Positions 1 through 12,387 of a stretch of 64,000 nt of DNA are shown in pieces (position 1 is the first letter of the stretch; each line of letters starts with the position of its first letter). This DNA comes from Chloranthus sessilifolius (Eukaryota > Streptophyta > Magnoliopsida > Chloranthales > Chloranthaceae). Below the pieces are notes generated by a model. The model had not been told where the DNA came from, did not search any database, and saw only the letters and a program-made list of their open reading frames with translations. A program made the position numbers and the translations under genes. The stretch spans positions 35,771,000 through 35,834,999 of the forward strand of contig CM037588.1 of assembly GCA_021018995.1 (NCBI GenBank), read 5' to 3'.

Positions 1-3000
1 CCAAGAAAATCAAGCTCCCGAGTTAGCGGGATCACTTGGACGGTATATCAAGCTCACGAGTTAGCGGGATCACTTATTTCAAGATGAATTAAAGACGTGT
101 ACATGACATCAAGGATAACAGAACATGAACAATGCATGGTATATATGCGAGCACATCGTGAACAGATATCATATAACAAAATTGATTTGAATAATTGAAC
201 CCACATGATCATATATAACTGCAACTATCATATTCATTGATATTCATGTATCCAAGCTGAACTAGCATCATAATCATTACAAAGCTTACATCAAGTCTGT
301 AGCTTCCTAAGCTGATCTAACACCATCAGTCATAGTCATACATTGAAAACTAGCATGTGCATAAATTATACTTTCTCTAAACTCATCTAGTATCATCATA
401 CATACAAATTTATCTACTGATCTATATCAAGTCATCTAAATTGGTTTGACAATAGTTCTGACATAATAACATATGTCAAGCTGATCTTTTCGAACTGATA
501 TGCTCATATTCATATATCGAAACTTGAACTAGTATAATCTAAAACTTGCATAATACTGAACTAGCATACTAACCTAGCATAACTATTCATATTCATGCAT
601 TAAAACTGATTGTATCATCATTTCCATCTAACTGCATTAGCATAACTGAACTTGCATGCTTATACCTCACGAAAACTAGCATATTTGGATAAAAACTAAA
701 TTAGCATGTGCCTTACCAACTATTCTTCCAAACTGAGTTAACTATTTATCAACACTGAACTTAGGAAAGCTGCACTTATCAAAGCTGCACTATCATGTTC
801 ATAATAATTCAAAACTAAACTTCTTATCCACATTTCCTACCTGAATCTAGCATAGTTATACAAAAGCAGATATCAAATCTAAACTTGTATTATCATTTAT
901 ACACTCAAAACTGACTTGAGTATAGTCATGCACACACACATCAAAACTGATATCTATTGTCATCACTATCATTAATCGAACTGGTATTTTCATTCCTCAA
1001 TTGATACTTAGAATATTCATCCTTACTTGTTAGTAAATACAACTCATAGTAACTTATTTTGGTATCATACATGACTATGATTAATATGCGTATCAATTTA
1101 TCTATTTCTACATGATCAATGTAATAACTCGCTTAGCTAGACGAGAATGAGAAAAACACAATATAAATTAGTAAAGTAAATTCCCTACCGTAAGATCAAG
1201 CCTGTGCGTTATGCATGTGACTTGCTTGCAGTCATGTGCTTGCATGCATCCAAACAAAGTCATCGGCATGAGCGCGTTATGTGCACCAGATACCTAGGAT
1301 ATATGGTCATAATTTTAGTATTTTTAGTGGTTTATTGGGTCAACATAGACCCAAATATGGACCATTTATGGTCCCATGTCTTATGGGCAAACTCAGCAAT
1401 TCATCACAGCACAAACCTCTGACAGAGGTGTCACCAACTATGTCAGATGCAGGGTTTCAGCGGCAAGCAACATAGGTTGCAGCGGCAAGCTTTGCAGCTA
1501 AGCATGTTGCCTCACCTTGTCACTAATTTTTGACCCCATAACGTTGGATTCCGAAATTTGTTCCTTCATAAACATTGTAGGGCTCGTTGTCCCCTTTCCA
1601 ACCCATCAAGAATCATGCTAATCCGAGTTCGGGATCCAAAGTTATGATCAAAATACTGACCAAAGGTCTGAGCACAGTGCTTGCCGCGGCAAGCCTATCA
1701 GGCTGGGCTTGCCGGGGTGTTTTCTGCTCCATTTTTGGGTTCGTTTACTTAGGCAATTGGCCGGGTATTTTGTATATATATAAAGCTTATATGTTGTATA
1801 TATATATTGCACCAAAATTGGATATACGACATACCTTTTTAGTGGATTCCTTATGTATTTCCTAGGTTGCGATGGCGTCGGAATTTGGTCGCAATGGTTT
1901 CATGTTCTGAGGTGTGAGGGCGATGTTTAGCGCTGCTCTCTGATCACAGAGGCTGGAGAGTTTAGATGTCGTTGAATTTTTCCATCGTTGCTTCATAAGA
2001 TCTCCCACGAGAGTCAACCGCTCGATGTGTAGAGCCGGGTGTTTGGAAAGATGAAGGGGGTTTGGTTTATGCAATAGTGGCAGATAGTGAAGTTCTATAG
2101 GAGGATTAGAGAGAGGGAGAGTAATATGCAGTTTGTTTCCTCAAAAATTTAAAGTGTGAAGGAGAACGGTGGTGGTGAATTTTGTAGGGTTTTGCACTTG
2201 GCGTGCATGGCTCAAGAGTGACTCACCAACACGTGGAGTCATTTGGCGCTTTCTAATGTTATAAGCCTTATAAGGCTTGCATCCAATGTATGGCAGCTGT
2301 ATTTAATTCATTGTATACTTGTTTAGGCTTGGATTCCGTGTATAGCTGCAACACCAAGTTGTGTGCTATATGTGGATTTTGCATTCAATGTGTGACTTAG
2401 CATATGGGACTTGGTGTATAATCTCCTAAGAGTTCTAGATATCTAATATTTAATATCGAGATTTGTGTTTGGCACATCAAGCATGGTGCACGGCCTTCCA
2501 AGTCACACACACTTAAGTGAAAACAAGATCTGACGTCTTTGAACTTGGTTCTGATGTCCAAACCTTTCATTTACCAATCCTGATGCATCAGTTGAGTTCG
2601 AATTTGTAGGGCGTTAAATCATATTGTCGAGAAGTGTGGGTTTTATAACATTAGGTGCCCAAAGTCAGTGTGTAACTGGTACACCAAGCTTGGTGTATAG
2701 GTCTAGCATAGGGCCTCAACTGTTGGTCTGAATTCCCAGTCCATATTAATGGGTCTTGATTCTAGGTCTGCTATCCATATTAACCCATATCGGGGTGCTA
2801 TATGTGATCTTGGTACCGTGTATTGTCAATACACTCCTTTCAATGTACTGGTCTAACTAATCCAGGGAATAAAATAGAAAGACCAACTAAGGTCAGATGT
2901 CATTGGGGTGTTCTGATACCTAGACCTCTTAGTTACACACCAAGGCATCGACCAATGGGGTGACTAAAATGTCCATCTTTAATTATAGCATTCTAAAAAT

Positions 3001-3329
3001 TAAAGTGTATGCCTTGTTAGGCTCGCACATATAGTCGGGGTGTTAGTGTTAGGCTATCTATGCTGTATGTCTATATACATACACTAGCAGTGGCTTGGGT
3101 CATAGAGATTGAACTTCGCCCAATCTCGAGCCCGAGTTTTCAAAGATAAATTTGCATTAAGAATTGGTCATATGCTTGCGTTTGGGTGTTCTCTCTCAAT
3201 TGAGATAAGTGGGTCAAAGGAAGCGTTACATAGGTGAGAAGTTTGACTAAGGTCAAACCAATCAAAGCAAATTGCATCATCATCGAAAGTCAACGAGTCA
3301 ATTTTAGCAAAAAAAATCAGGGTTGTTAC
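1..3329 (-). mobile_element. Probable Ty3-type LTR fragment, open at the left window edge
   Basis: Read on the minus strand this begins at 3329 with TGTAACAACCCTGATTTTTT, which closely resembles the LTR start at 30489 (TGTAACGACCTAAATTTTTG). No coding domain is visible. It holds a cluster of CG palindromes around 1450-1730, including GCTTGCCGCGGCAAGC at 1679-1694, and repeated TTGGTGTAT-type words at 2230-2830, including the palindrome ACACCAAGCTTGGTGT near 2677-2692. A phrase at about 1540-1660 is shared in reverse orientation with the LTR to the right. The left end lies outside the window, so target duplications cannot be checked. It is an old fragment; calling it an LTR is inference from the terminus and the shared phrases. 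Confidence 0.45.
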
Positions 3330-5363
3330 AGATGATATGAGTGAAATATTTGAAGAAAAATGAGTTAGATTTGAAGAAAAATGAGTTGGAGAAGTTAGAA
3401 CCCGAGTTTGTGGTGAAATCTGATGAAATCGTCCGATCGAAATTAGTAACCGATCAAATTATTTTGTCAAGTGTGAAATCTGAAGGTTTCTAGTCAGTTT
3501 GAAATCATTTAGTCGATTTTGACTATGCTTGCTAACACTGCATTGGTATTTTGACCATAACTTTTCGCTCTGATTGCCATGATTCTTATGGAGTTGGAAA
3601 GAGAACAGAAATCTCTACAACTTTTATAAATTAACAAACTTATAAGTCAACCATTTTAAAGGTCAAAATGGGGTGAGAAGTTGGGTCGAGTTCTAAGTTA
3701 GCATGTTTTGACTGAAGTGCCGAAACTGATTCGATATTTTTGCCATAACTATTTACTTCGAACTCTGATTTACGCGATTCCTGAGGCGTTGGAAAGATAA
3801 CAATAAGATCTACAACTTTTATAAATTAATAATTTTATAAATCCAAAGTTTTGATGGTCAAAATTTAGAGGGAAGTTACATTAAATTCAATTATTTGAGT
3901 TAATTCTTGATGAATCGTTGTGTACTTGTGATGTAGATTGAGGGCAAGAATTCATCGATAGGGCTTAGCTTGGCTTAGCGCAACTTTAAGGTTAAGGTGG
4001 GGAAATTTCAATACACGATTGCATTTTAATTTGATTTCATAGATGCTTGATATGATTGAATGAAATGTGATTTAAATCATGATTTGAATTTTAAATTTTG
4101 AATTCTATCAGTTTTGAATATGATTTTTGAGCTTTGACTTTTAGACTCCGAATGTCATGAAGAACTTCGAATCTTTCGAATCTATGCTTTTAGAAATGAA
4201 AATTTGATGTTTGCAGAATCTGTTTATATTTATATTTTCGAAAATACATAATTTATTTTCTTCTGAGTTTTTAAATGCATTGGACAGTTGAATATGTATA
4301 TAAACCTGGAAGTCATGTAAGAAAAATTGGATATGTAAGCTATGTAAGTAAATAGAACGTGTAAGCCTTGGCATAATGTGGACCACTATGGACGGATTAT
4401 AAGTGTGTTATGGACCGCTACGAGCAGATTATATGACATCGTGGACTGCTATGGGTGGATAATATGTGCATGTGTGGACCGCTATAGGCGGATTATATGG
4501 TACCTTGTGGGCTGCTAGGGCCGACTCAAACAGGCATGGCGACTAACTGTGAGTCGAACAGGCCATGGCGGTTAAACCCATGAATCAAACCAGCACGATG
4601 GGATATCTGTGAATCGAACCGGCACGGTGGCTAACTATAAATAGAACTGGTACGACAGTTTCTGTGAATCGAATCGGCACGCCGGGATATCTGTGAATCG
4701 AACTGTGTAAGCTATGTGAGAATGTGTAAGACAAGTAAGTGTGTATAAATTGAACTGGCACGAAAGTCTCCATAAATCGAACAGATATAGCAGAATATCT
4801 GTGAATCGAATTGTGTAAGCTAAGTAAGAATGTGTGAGACATTGTGTAAGCTAAGTAAAAATATGTGAGACATTGTGTAAGTTAAGTAAGAATGTGTAAG
4901 ATATGTAAGTAAGCCAAGAAGGAATGTGTAAATGCGTAAGCAACGTAAGAAATATATGAGGTGCGAGAGAATGTGATTCGAACTCAATAAATTAAAGATA
5001 AGAAAAGGCTTTTAATAAGAAATCAGTTTCGATTTTGATAAGAAATGTCTTTGAAATCAGTTTGTTTTCGAAATTAGTTTCAGTTTTGATAAGAAAATAC
5101 CTTTGAAATCAGTTTGTCTTTGAAAACAGTTTCAATTTTGATAAGAAAATGCCTTTGACATCAGTTTCAGCTTTGATAGGAAAAATAATTTTATTCATGA
5201 CATATAACTTCGCTTTGATTTTCGTATGCATATGGATGTGCCAAGTATTTTTTATTAGATTATGATCTACGATCTGGCGGTCCGGGTTTTTCCATTTGGT
5301 ATAAATTGAGAAAAAATAAATATGTCTCAAAATTTTTAGGTTGGAAAAATTCGTGCTGTCACA
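3330..5363 (+). mobile_element. 3' portion of a Ty3-type LTR inserted in a copia element
   Basis: The right end reads GTGCTGTCACA and stops exactly where copia gag sequence begins (5364 onward), so this is the 3' end of a plus-strand LTR that interrupted the copia element. It contains two diverged copies of a 100-bp phrase (about 3545-3640 and 3740-3830) and, at 4380-4920, several degenerate short tandem repeats. No protein domain was seen. The element at 1-3329 appears to be inserted in its left part, so its own start lies outside the window. Fossil. Confidence 0.45.
4380..4920. repeat. Degenerate tandem repeats inside an LTR
   Basis: Three blocks follow one another: a unit containing GGACCGCTAYRRGCGGATTATATG (about 50 bp; 4380-4500), a unit containing TGTGAATCGAACCGGCACG (about 45-50 bp; 4545-4815), and a shorter AAGCTAAGTAAGAATGTGTG unit (4815-4915). 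Units are diverged, so they are old. The short frames across this block are by-products of the repeats. Confidence 0.6.
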
Positions 5364-5694
5364 AGTCAAGGTTCTAAGAATATTTTCTACAATTCTTTGA
5401 CCTTGAAGATTTTCACCATTAATCTTTAATTGATTAACGAGAGAAATTATCCGATTGAAATAATCTTCAACCGCTTCCGAATCCTTCATTCTTATAGAAT
5501 CAAACTCACATTGAAGAGTTTGGAGCCGCACCAATTTAACTTTATCTTCGCCTTTGTATAAAGCATAGAGAGTATCCCATACTTGCTTTGTCGATGACAC
5601 CGATGAAATTCATTCAAAGATGACATCATCCACAGCTTGATAGATGAAGAACAAAGCCTTCTTATCCTTCTTGCGATTTTCTTTCAACTCATTG

Positions 5695-7959
5695 TGTAAT
5701 ATCCCTGATATTTTTGGCATATATTCGTTTACCTCGGTAAGCGTGCCCGGAAAATACTGTAGGATATTTTTGGACTTTTGGTAATCTAAGTCCATGATAA
5801 GACTTTTGGCATAAGGATTTCGCTTTAAGAGGTGTACAAATCAGGAAATCAACGACGTACACAATAACGTTGGTATTTGTGTTTAACGCCGGATGTTTTG
5901 CAAGAATAATTGGATAAGTTGTAAATAAAATATCTAGATTTTTTATTTACAACTTTTATATTATAAGAAGAGAGAGGTTACAAGAGAAGTTATCTTCTCT
6001 CTCTCGTTGGAAATTAAAACTCTAAGGCTTGCCTTCTTGTTAATCTTAGATCTAGTAAGATTGGGAAACCTTCTTTCCATCTCAACCATTAATAAGCCTT
6101 GAATTGGTATTTGGATCTGTTTGAACTACTGAAAAAGAAAAGAGATGAGGAAAGGGAGAAGTTCTCTTTAAATTGTCATGGCTGAGGTAGTGACCACCTC
6201 CAAAGGAAAAATGAGCCGATTGAATGTTTAAACCGTTGATCTTGGAAATTGTTCCAGTGCGGGAATCAGTACAAAGGGATCAACGAATTAGGCTCCAAGA
6301 GGTATGCCTTGAAACCTCCTTATGCAAATTTGTTGGATTTTTGTTAAGAAATTAAGTTTTGGATTCAATAGAAACGATGGAATGGCTGTGTAGAAACTTA
6401 TGGAAAAAGAATCCGGGCATGATAAATTAACAGCCACAGTACCTGAGAAAATCGACCATCGATTTTCAAAATCGACTGTCGAAATTGGAAATCGACTGTC
6501 GAATTGGAAATCGATAGTCGAAAATGAATTTTTAAGGCTATAACAGAGTTCTGAAATTCGATGGTCGATTTTAAAATCGACCATCGAATTTGAAATCGAT
6601 GGTCGAATTCTGTCCAGTTCTGGCTTTTTAATTTTTGATTGGATTTTTTGTTTTATGAGCCTTTGGATTAATTTTTGAGTTGTATATTAACACTTAGGGT
6701 GTTAATATATGTAGGTTTTGGTTAATTGGGAGTCCTTGGAGAGGATTGCTTATGCATGCCTTTGAAATTGCTTGGTTAAGGTAGGGGAATCCAAACTATT
6801 ATTTACATAAATTATAAGCATAAACAGTCATAAATCAGGTTATTTTTAGAAGCATGAAATATAGAAAATTCATTACACACGGTGAAATTAAAACTTTGAA
6901 CATATGATATAATCCGAAAATTTGCAAACCTTGTCATAAATAAGAATCATTGGAAATCAGAACTTCAGTTAAATTTGAATCAGAACCTCAGTTAACTTTT
7001 GAATCAGAACCTCAGTTAACTTTGAATCAGAACTTTGAAAAATCAGTATATGATATGAATAATAAGCTTGGATACGTGTTAGCATCTGCATTTGATTTTG
7101 GGTTCATACGTACGATGCCCTAGATTCCACCAACCGTGTTGACGGTAAATCTTTGGCGCAAGTTTCCCTCATAGCGTAGGGGCTTGTTGCATTTTCGAAA
7201 TGGGTTCATGAACGACGATGGTCAGTAGGGTCTTCCCATCGGTCACGTAGTCTGCTCTCATGCTATCGGAAATTTGGGAGATAAAATTAAGTTATAAATT
7301 TAAGACAAGAAGCATGCTAAATCAGAACATTTTGAACACTTTAGATTTTATGATCAGTTTTTGACTCAGGATTAGGCGGAGATTTAATTTGAAAAGCATC
7401 ATTGAAAAACCATATTTGATCCGATTCCGTCTTTTGAAAACTTTTACTTATAAGAAATGCAAATAGATCTGTCTTCCCTTATTGAGCTTGGCTGTTAGCT
7501 CACCCTCGACTATACGTCACAGGTGCTGAGACTGATTTGGGATCTGAGGATTTGGAGGATTCTGATTATATTCCTGAGGAGGAATTAGACTTGCCTGCTG
7601 AGGAGTTCTTCCCTTGACCTTTAGACCCTGTATTTTGGTATTTTGTCTGAATATTGTTTTGAATATTGGGCCCTAGGCCTTATTTTGTTCTTTTTGATAT
7701 CACTCGAGGAACCATTATTGTGAACCTCTATTTTAGGTGATCGGATTGGCCATCACCGGTGGTTCCTTTTGGTTCCTCACAGTGATATATATAATTTTTG
7801 TTATATGAAGCTTTTGTTTTCAGATTAACAATGTTGCCTCTGTCTTTAGACCTTTGTTCATGTTGCCGGCTTCTGTTTGTTACGGCTTATTGAGAAATCA
7901 ATAAGTTGATGAACCGGCCTTTCCTATACCTTAGGGATTGGAAAAGTCAGGTCGTCACA
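5695..7959 (+). mobile_element. Solo LTR (Ty3 type), 2265 bp, in copia gag
   Basis: It starts TGTAATATCCCTGATATTTT and ends AGGTCGTCACA, and is flanked on both sides by the 5-bp duplication CATTG (5690-5694 and 7960-7964). The interrupted copia gag reads on directly across it. No internal domain, primer-binding site or polypurine tract is inside, so it is a solo LTR left by LTR-LTR recombination. It carries TCGA-centred palindromes at 6440-6610. Near its 3' end (7500-7620) is a stretch shared with the LTR ending at 32078: GTTAGCTCACCCTCGACTA followed by an acidic open frame. Confidence 0.8.
6554..6591. repeat. 38-bp perfect palindrome
   Basis: Centre between 6572 and 6573 (TTTT/AAAA). Both arms contain ATTCGATGGTCGAT or its complement, and pairing is perfect over 19 bp per arm. 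It is the longest member of a cluster of ATCGACNRTCGA-like words at 6440-6610. Confidence 0.9.
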
Positions 7960-8566
7960 CATTGAGTTGAGCTTGTGTGAGAGCCACTTCATCCTCCGAT
8001 TCTACATATCCGGTCTCAATAATATCCCACAAATCTTGAGACCCATATAAAACCTTCATTTGAATACTCCATTGATTGTAATTCTTACCGGTGAAACGAG
8101 GAAGTTGAGGTTGCAACATATTGGAAGCCATGAATCACAAGCTTTGATATCACTTTGTTGGATTACACCAACTAGGATTGGAAGAAAATGACACTCTAAG
8201 GAGAAGAAAGTTATTCTCTTGTGTAGAAAAAATACCAAAAATTAAGACTAAAGTAATATACTACCTAGAACCTTTCAAATTTTATTCAAATGACTTAATA
8301 AAGTGAAGATATATAAGTGATATATATAGCCTAAAATATAAATCCAGGAATAAATAAGCATACACTTCCAAAGCAACAACCTAGCCTAGAAAAAGATAGA
8401 AAATTACATTCTCAAAGTATATTCCATATTCTCAAGACACCACATTAATTACACCAATTTCCTATGACAAAAAAATTCCAAGATTGACCAATATAACTAC
8501 AAATGGGCCAATGACCAAGAAAGACAAATTGGGCCAGATGAGCCGGTCTAGCTTATAAAGCTAACA

Positions 8567-9031
8567 AGATACATATAGATTGATAAAAAAGTAACAAAAT
8601 AAAGTAAGAAAGAACAAAGAATGAAAACAAGAAAAAATGTTATAATAAAATTTACCTGGTTCGAGCTTGGCAGAGCCGAGATAGACCCCAGATTCAAGCT
8701 CGAAGAGCCTAGAGTTGAGTTAGAGCTTAGGTTATGTGTGGTAGAGTTAAGCTAGAGCTGACCCTGGCCTGACTTCAGCTTGACTCATTGACAACCCTCC
8801 CTTTGTAACTTGCACCTGAGTGGCTACTGAGGTACTATCCATGGTCACGATGAGGATTGCCAACCTAATAGAAATATTACTGGGATTAACTTAAACACTA
8901 TAACAATAATAGATTTTTAAAAAGTAAGCAAAACCCACTTTTTTTTTCTTCCTATCTCTCCATCTCTCTGCTTCTATAAATCCATACCAATCCCCTCTTA
9001 TCTCTCATTCATTACCCAGCCTACCCAGCCT
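8567..9031 (+). promoter_or_regulatory. Upstream region of the aquaporin pseudogene, with TATA box
   Basis: There is no gene in this stretch. A good TATA box (CTATAAAT) lies at 8974-8981, about 50 bp before the expected PIP start region, just after a pyrimidine-rich tract (8939-8972), which is normal plant core-promoter architecture. About 8655-8800 is rich in GAGCTCGAGCTT-like words and looks like old repeat. Confidence 0.45.
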
Positions 9032-9878
9032 ATAGGAACAATTGCTCAAGGCACTAAGGACAAGGACTACAAGGAGCCTCCACCAGCTCCTCTCTTTGAG
9101 CCAGGAGAGTTTACTTCATGGTCCTTTTGGAGGGCTGAAATTGTAGAGTTCATGGCCACTTTCCTCTTCCTCTATATAACAATTTTGACCTTTATGGGTT
9201 ATACCAGAACTCACGACAAGTGTGCAACTGTGGGTATTCAAGGGATTGCTTGGGCTTTTGGAGGCATGATCTTTGCCCTGGTTTACTGCACTACTGGGAT
9301 TTCAGGTAAGGGGCCTTGTTGTCTTTATATGCTTTGTGTTTGGGAGCTTGTTTCTTCTAATTTTCGATAGCTTCTTTCACAAATTGTTTGTATAATTTTA
9401 TTTTTAGCCATATACATGGATTGTGTTTTTTAAGCAAATTAAGGTAAATGGGTTTGCATTTTTTCAATTGTTTATCTTTAAGAGATGAACTGAATCATGA
9501 TTCTGTTATGTGTTAAGACGCTTAGAAAAATTTAGAGGTGGGTTTTTATTTTATTTTTTTTATTACTTTGTTTGGGTGACAGGTGGTCATATCAACCCTA
9601 CAGTGACCTTTGAGCTATTCTTGGCTAGGAAATTGTCCCTGACAAGGCCAGTTTTTTACATGGTGATGCAATGCTTGGGTTCTATCTGTGGTGCTGGTGC
9701 TGTGAAGGGCTTCTAGACAAGTCAGTATCAGCTTCATCGTGGACGAGCCAATTTTGTGAACCATGGGTACACCAAAGGAGATGGCTTGCGTGCTGAGATT
9801 GTTGGCACCTTTGTTCTAGTTTACACTATCTTCTCGGCAGCTGATGCTAAGAGGAGTGCCAGAGACTCTCATGTCCCT
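9032..9878 (+). pseudogene. PIP2-type plasma-membrane aquaporin, truncated pseudogene
   Basis: Intact PIPs are six-helix plasma-membrane water channels. Exon 1 (to about 9306) encodes [19 protein letters not shown], then the helix-1 and helix-2 region and [20 protein letters not shown], ending at the donor G|GTAAGG. A roughly 277-bp intron ends CAG at 9583. Exon 2 (9584-9878) encodes [24 protein letters not shown] and [20 protein letters not shown], ending at a donor after HVP. The defects visible are these: there is no ATG in frame at the usual start (ATA at 9032); the first NPA box reads NPT; a TAG (9714-9716) replaces the conserved Gln after VKGF; and exons 3-4 (loop D to the second NPA and the C-terminus) are not found before 13000. 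The frame stays good after the stop, so decay is moderate. PIP2 rather than PIP1 is inferred from the short N-terminus. Confidence 0.88.
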
Positions 9879-11499
9879 GTAAGTAGTTTTGGATTGGTGA
9901 TACTGTTAGTGGGTTTTTATGTTTTGTTATTGGGTTCTTTGGTTTTGTTAGTTTTGTTGACTTATTGACCATCTATGCTGGTTTCTTGTCATATTGCTAA
10001 ACTTTTTTTTTTGTTTATGACAATTATTTTGCATCTTAGTTGGGTTTTTGTTATTGGATTAGGTTGATGATACTTCAGTGGATTTTTATGTTTGGTTCCA
10101 AGGTTCTTTGATTTTGTTAGTTTTTTTGACTTCCTGACTATCTAAGCTGGTTACTTGTCATATTGCTGAGATTTTTTTTCTTTTTTTGGTCATGGATTAT
10201 GTTGAATCTTAGGTGGGGTTTTGCAGTTGTCACTATTATTATTAGCGTGATATGAGTGGTTATTTGCTTTGGCGTGAGATTACCTCTATTAGGTAGTGGT
10301 TTTTGTTTCTTGTTATTTTGTAAGTGGATTTTGAAGATCTGGTCCTAGTAGGTTGGTGATTAATGATTTGGCGTGAGATTACCCATTTGGAGGTTTTTGT
10401 TGGCAGATATTACAAGATTCTGTCTTTCTCTACAATATTTTTGCTAGTGGCTTTGAGCCTCTTGTTGTGTGAGTAGAAATTGTTTTCTGCTTCAAAAAAT
10501 GCTAGTTTTGTCAGCATCCATGAAGTAGGGTTTTGGACCATCTGATTGTTATTAGGTGTTTCTTTTTCCTTGGTGAGTGGTTTGGTGGTTTTGAGTGTCT
10601 GGTTTTATGAGTAGAAAGTGGTTTATGGGGTTGTAATATGGTGGAAAGCATGTAAGGTACAGAGAAAGGAAACTTGGATGATCTATTATGGGAAGTATGT
10701 AAGGTAATGTATTAAACTTATACTTGGCATGTAAACATGGCTCCAAATTTATTTCTTTTCCTATGTCTGAATTCAGGTTACTTATATATTTTTACAAGCA
10801 TGGTAATAAAGAATCTGAGGTTGCTACAAATTTATTTCACTCACGGATGTTGTAATTTTCTTTTTGCAATGGTTATACGTTTTGTAGTTCAAACGTGTTA
10901 GTAATAAAATTCATAAAATGGGTTTTACATGCAGGTTTTGAATGAGAAATTAGATGGCAAAATTGCGCCCTTCACCAGCTAGTCTCTCCATGTAGGAAGG
11001 TACATACTTTTAAAATGACAAAAGTCTCTAGTGACCATAAAGTGAATTCAAAAATGATTTTAAATATTTATTTTATTTTCTACGATACTTACATAAATAA
11101 AGAGATAATAGGAGAGAGAGATTGTTGAATGGAGGGATTGTTTTTGTAGACTCTTTAGGATCTACCTTAAACCAACACATATTGACAGGATGAGACTGAC
11201 TGGATCATTGTCGCTAATACTACTACCTCGTGTAGGAAGCCAACATCACTATCCGTAGCCACTGTGATGGAGGATTGCCCACAACATGAGGATACTAATT
11301 CCCATGAGAGTCATTAATTTTTTTGTTTACTGTGTTCTATATGTTATTACTTAAGGCAGTGAGTTTAATGATTTGTGTAACAAACAGATGGTGTAATTTG
11401 ATTATTTTTTATGCTAATATGTTTATCAAATTTCTTGTTTCATCGCAATGATTTGTGTGACAAAAACATCCCAATAGAATGCGTACAAAGTACCTATTG
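9879..11499. other. Gene-free stretch downstream of the aquaporin remnant
   Basis: T-rich, intron-like sequence with a diverged internal duplication (about 9890-9995 resembles 10060-10170; both contain TTTTGTTAGTTTTKTTGACT). None of the missing PIP exons was recognised. There is no other gene. Confidence 0.5.
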
Positions 11500-11945
11500 G
11501 GGAAAAAAAATGACTTACAACTTGGAGGGAAGAAAAAATAGGAGTTGCAACTTGCATACGAGATTTGAACATTGACACATGGTTTAAACAAAAAGACATG
11601 GAATTTTTGGGATTTGTGCCACATTCAACCCCGTCTAAGCCGTATGATTTGAAAGCCATGATGTAAAGATTTTTGCTACCAAAGATAGGCACGAAACAAG
11701 ATCTCTATCATCGCATGAACACAATCAACCAATTTATCTGTTGATTGTCTTTGACTGTGTTAAATCAGATGATCGAGATCACATTTCGTACCGAACTTAG
11801 GACAAAAGATCTTTAAATCATGGCCTTCAAATTAAATGGCTTAGATGGTGTCTTATGTGGCACTGATCTCAAAAATGCCAAAAGTCTTTCTTTTAAATGC
11901 ATGCCACTGTACTAATCTTGGGTGCAAGTTGGGAAAAACATCAAG
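11500..11945. mobile_element. Inverted-repeat (foldback/MITE-like) element
   Basis: The left arm, about 11510-11690, is matched in reverse complement by about 11800-11940. Shared words are CAACTTGCA, TTTTTGRGATYTGTGCCACA, CTAAGCC and TTTGAARGCCATGATKTAAAG. About 110 bp separates the arms. No coding capacity was seen. The arms are diverged (roughly three quarters identical by eye). The superfamily is uncertain; Mutator-like or foldback are possible. Confidence 0.5.
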
Positions 11946-12387
11946 GACTATTGTCGGCGGCCATATCTATTGGCAAAATTGTTATCCCCGACTGTCATAT
12001 GCACTGGGAAATACAATAAATGTCGGTGGTCCCAAATGGAATAGTTGTTGGCAAAAGAACCTTTCGTAAATTTAAAGATGATTTATCAGCGGCTAGAAGC
12101 CGCCGGTAAAGAAAATACGGCCGCCAGTAATTAGGACGATTAGTGACTGTTAAAAAAATATTTTCGGCGGATCTTAGCTGCCATTGATTAGGACCGTGTG
12201 ACCATTATAAAAACATTCCCGGCGGATCTTAGCCGCTAGCAATAAATTTGTAGGCCTCCGGTAAATGTATCCCTGACAAGGGAATTAGTGGCGGACTGGT
12301 AGCCGTCAATAATAGTATTACCGGCGGCTAACTAAGTTTTGCCAGCGGTTTTTTGCCGCCGGTAAGAAAATCAACAATTTTGTAGTG
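11946..12387 (-). mobile_element. CACTA-type terminus with subterminal repeats, truncated
   Basis: The right end reads TTTTGTAGTG at 12378-12387, which is CACTACAAAA on the minus strand, the standard terminus of plant CACTA elements. Inward of it lie about ten copies, in both orientations, of a CCGGCGGCTAA / TTAGCCGCCGG-like word, typical of CACTA subterminal repeats. No matching left terminus was found, so this is an end fragment or a short defective copy beside the inverted-repeat element. Confidence 0.6.

Larger units (their letters stand above)
5364..8566 (-). mobile_element. Ty1/copia retrotransposon, 5' part (LTR, PBS, gag)
   Basis: Minus-strand copia fossil. The 5' LTR occupies 8156-8566, reading TGTTAGCTTTATAAGC at its start and ending in CA. 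The primer-binding site TGATATCAAAGC lies at 8141-8152 and resembles the initiator-Met tRNA type. Gag starts with ATG at 8131. The family is known from the N-terminal gag wording (MASNMLQPQLPRFTGKNY) and from the UBN2-type gag region at 5364-5689 (for example VWDTLYALYKGEDKVKLVRL). A solo LTR (5695-7959) splits gag, and another LTR ends the element at 5363. No pol or 3' LTR is present in the window. It is a fragment, not a working element. Confidence 0.8.

Noticed and set aside
5610-5795. Open frame spanning a copia gag/LTR junction, read as one protein
   Set aside because: The junction at 5694/5695 is the target-site boundary of the solo LTR; only the part left of it is gag.
6440-6610. Possible CRISPR-like array of short repeats
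   Set aside because: The repeats are self-complementary words of uneven spacing inside a plant LTR; there are no uniform spacers or cas genes, and the context is eukaryotic.
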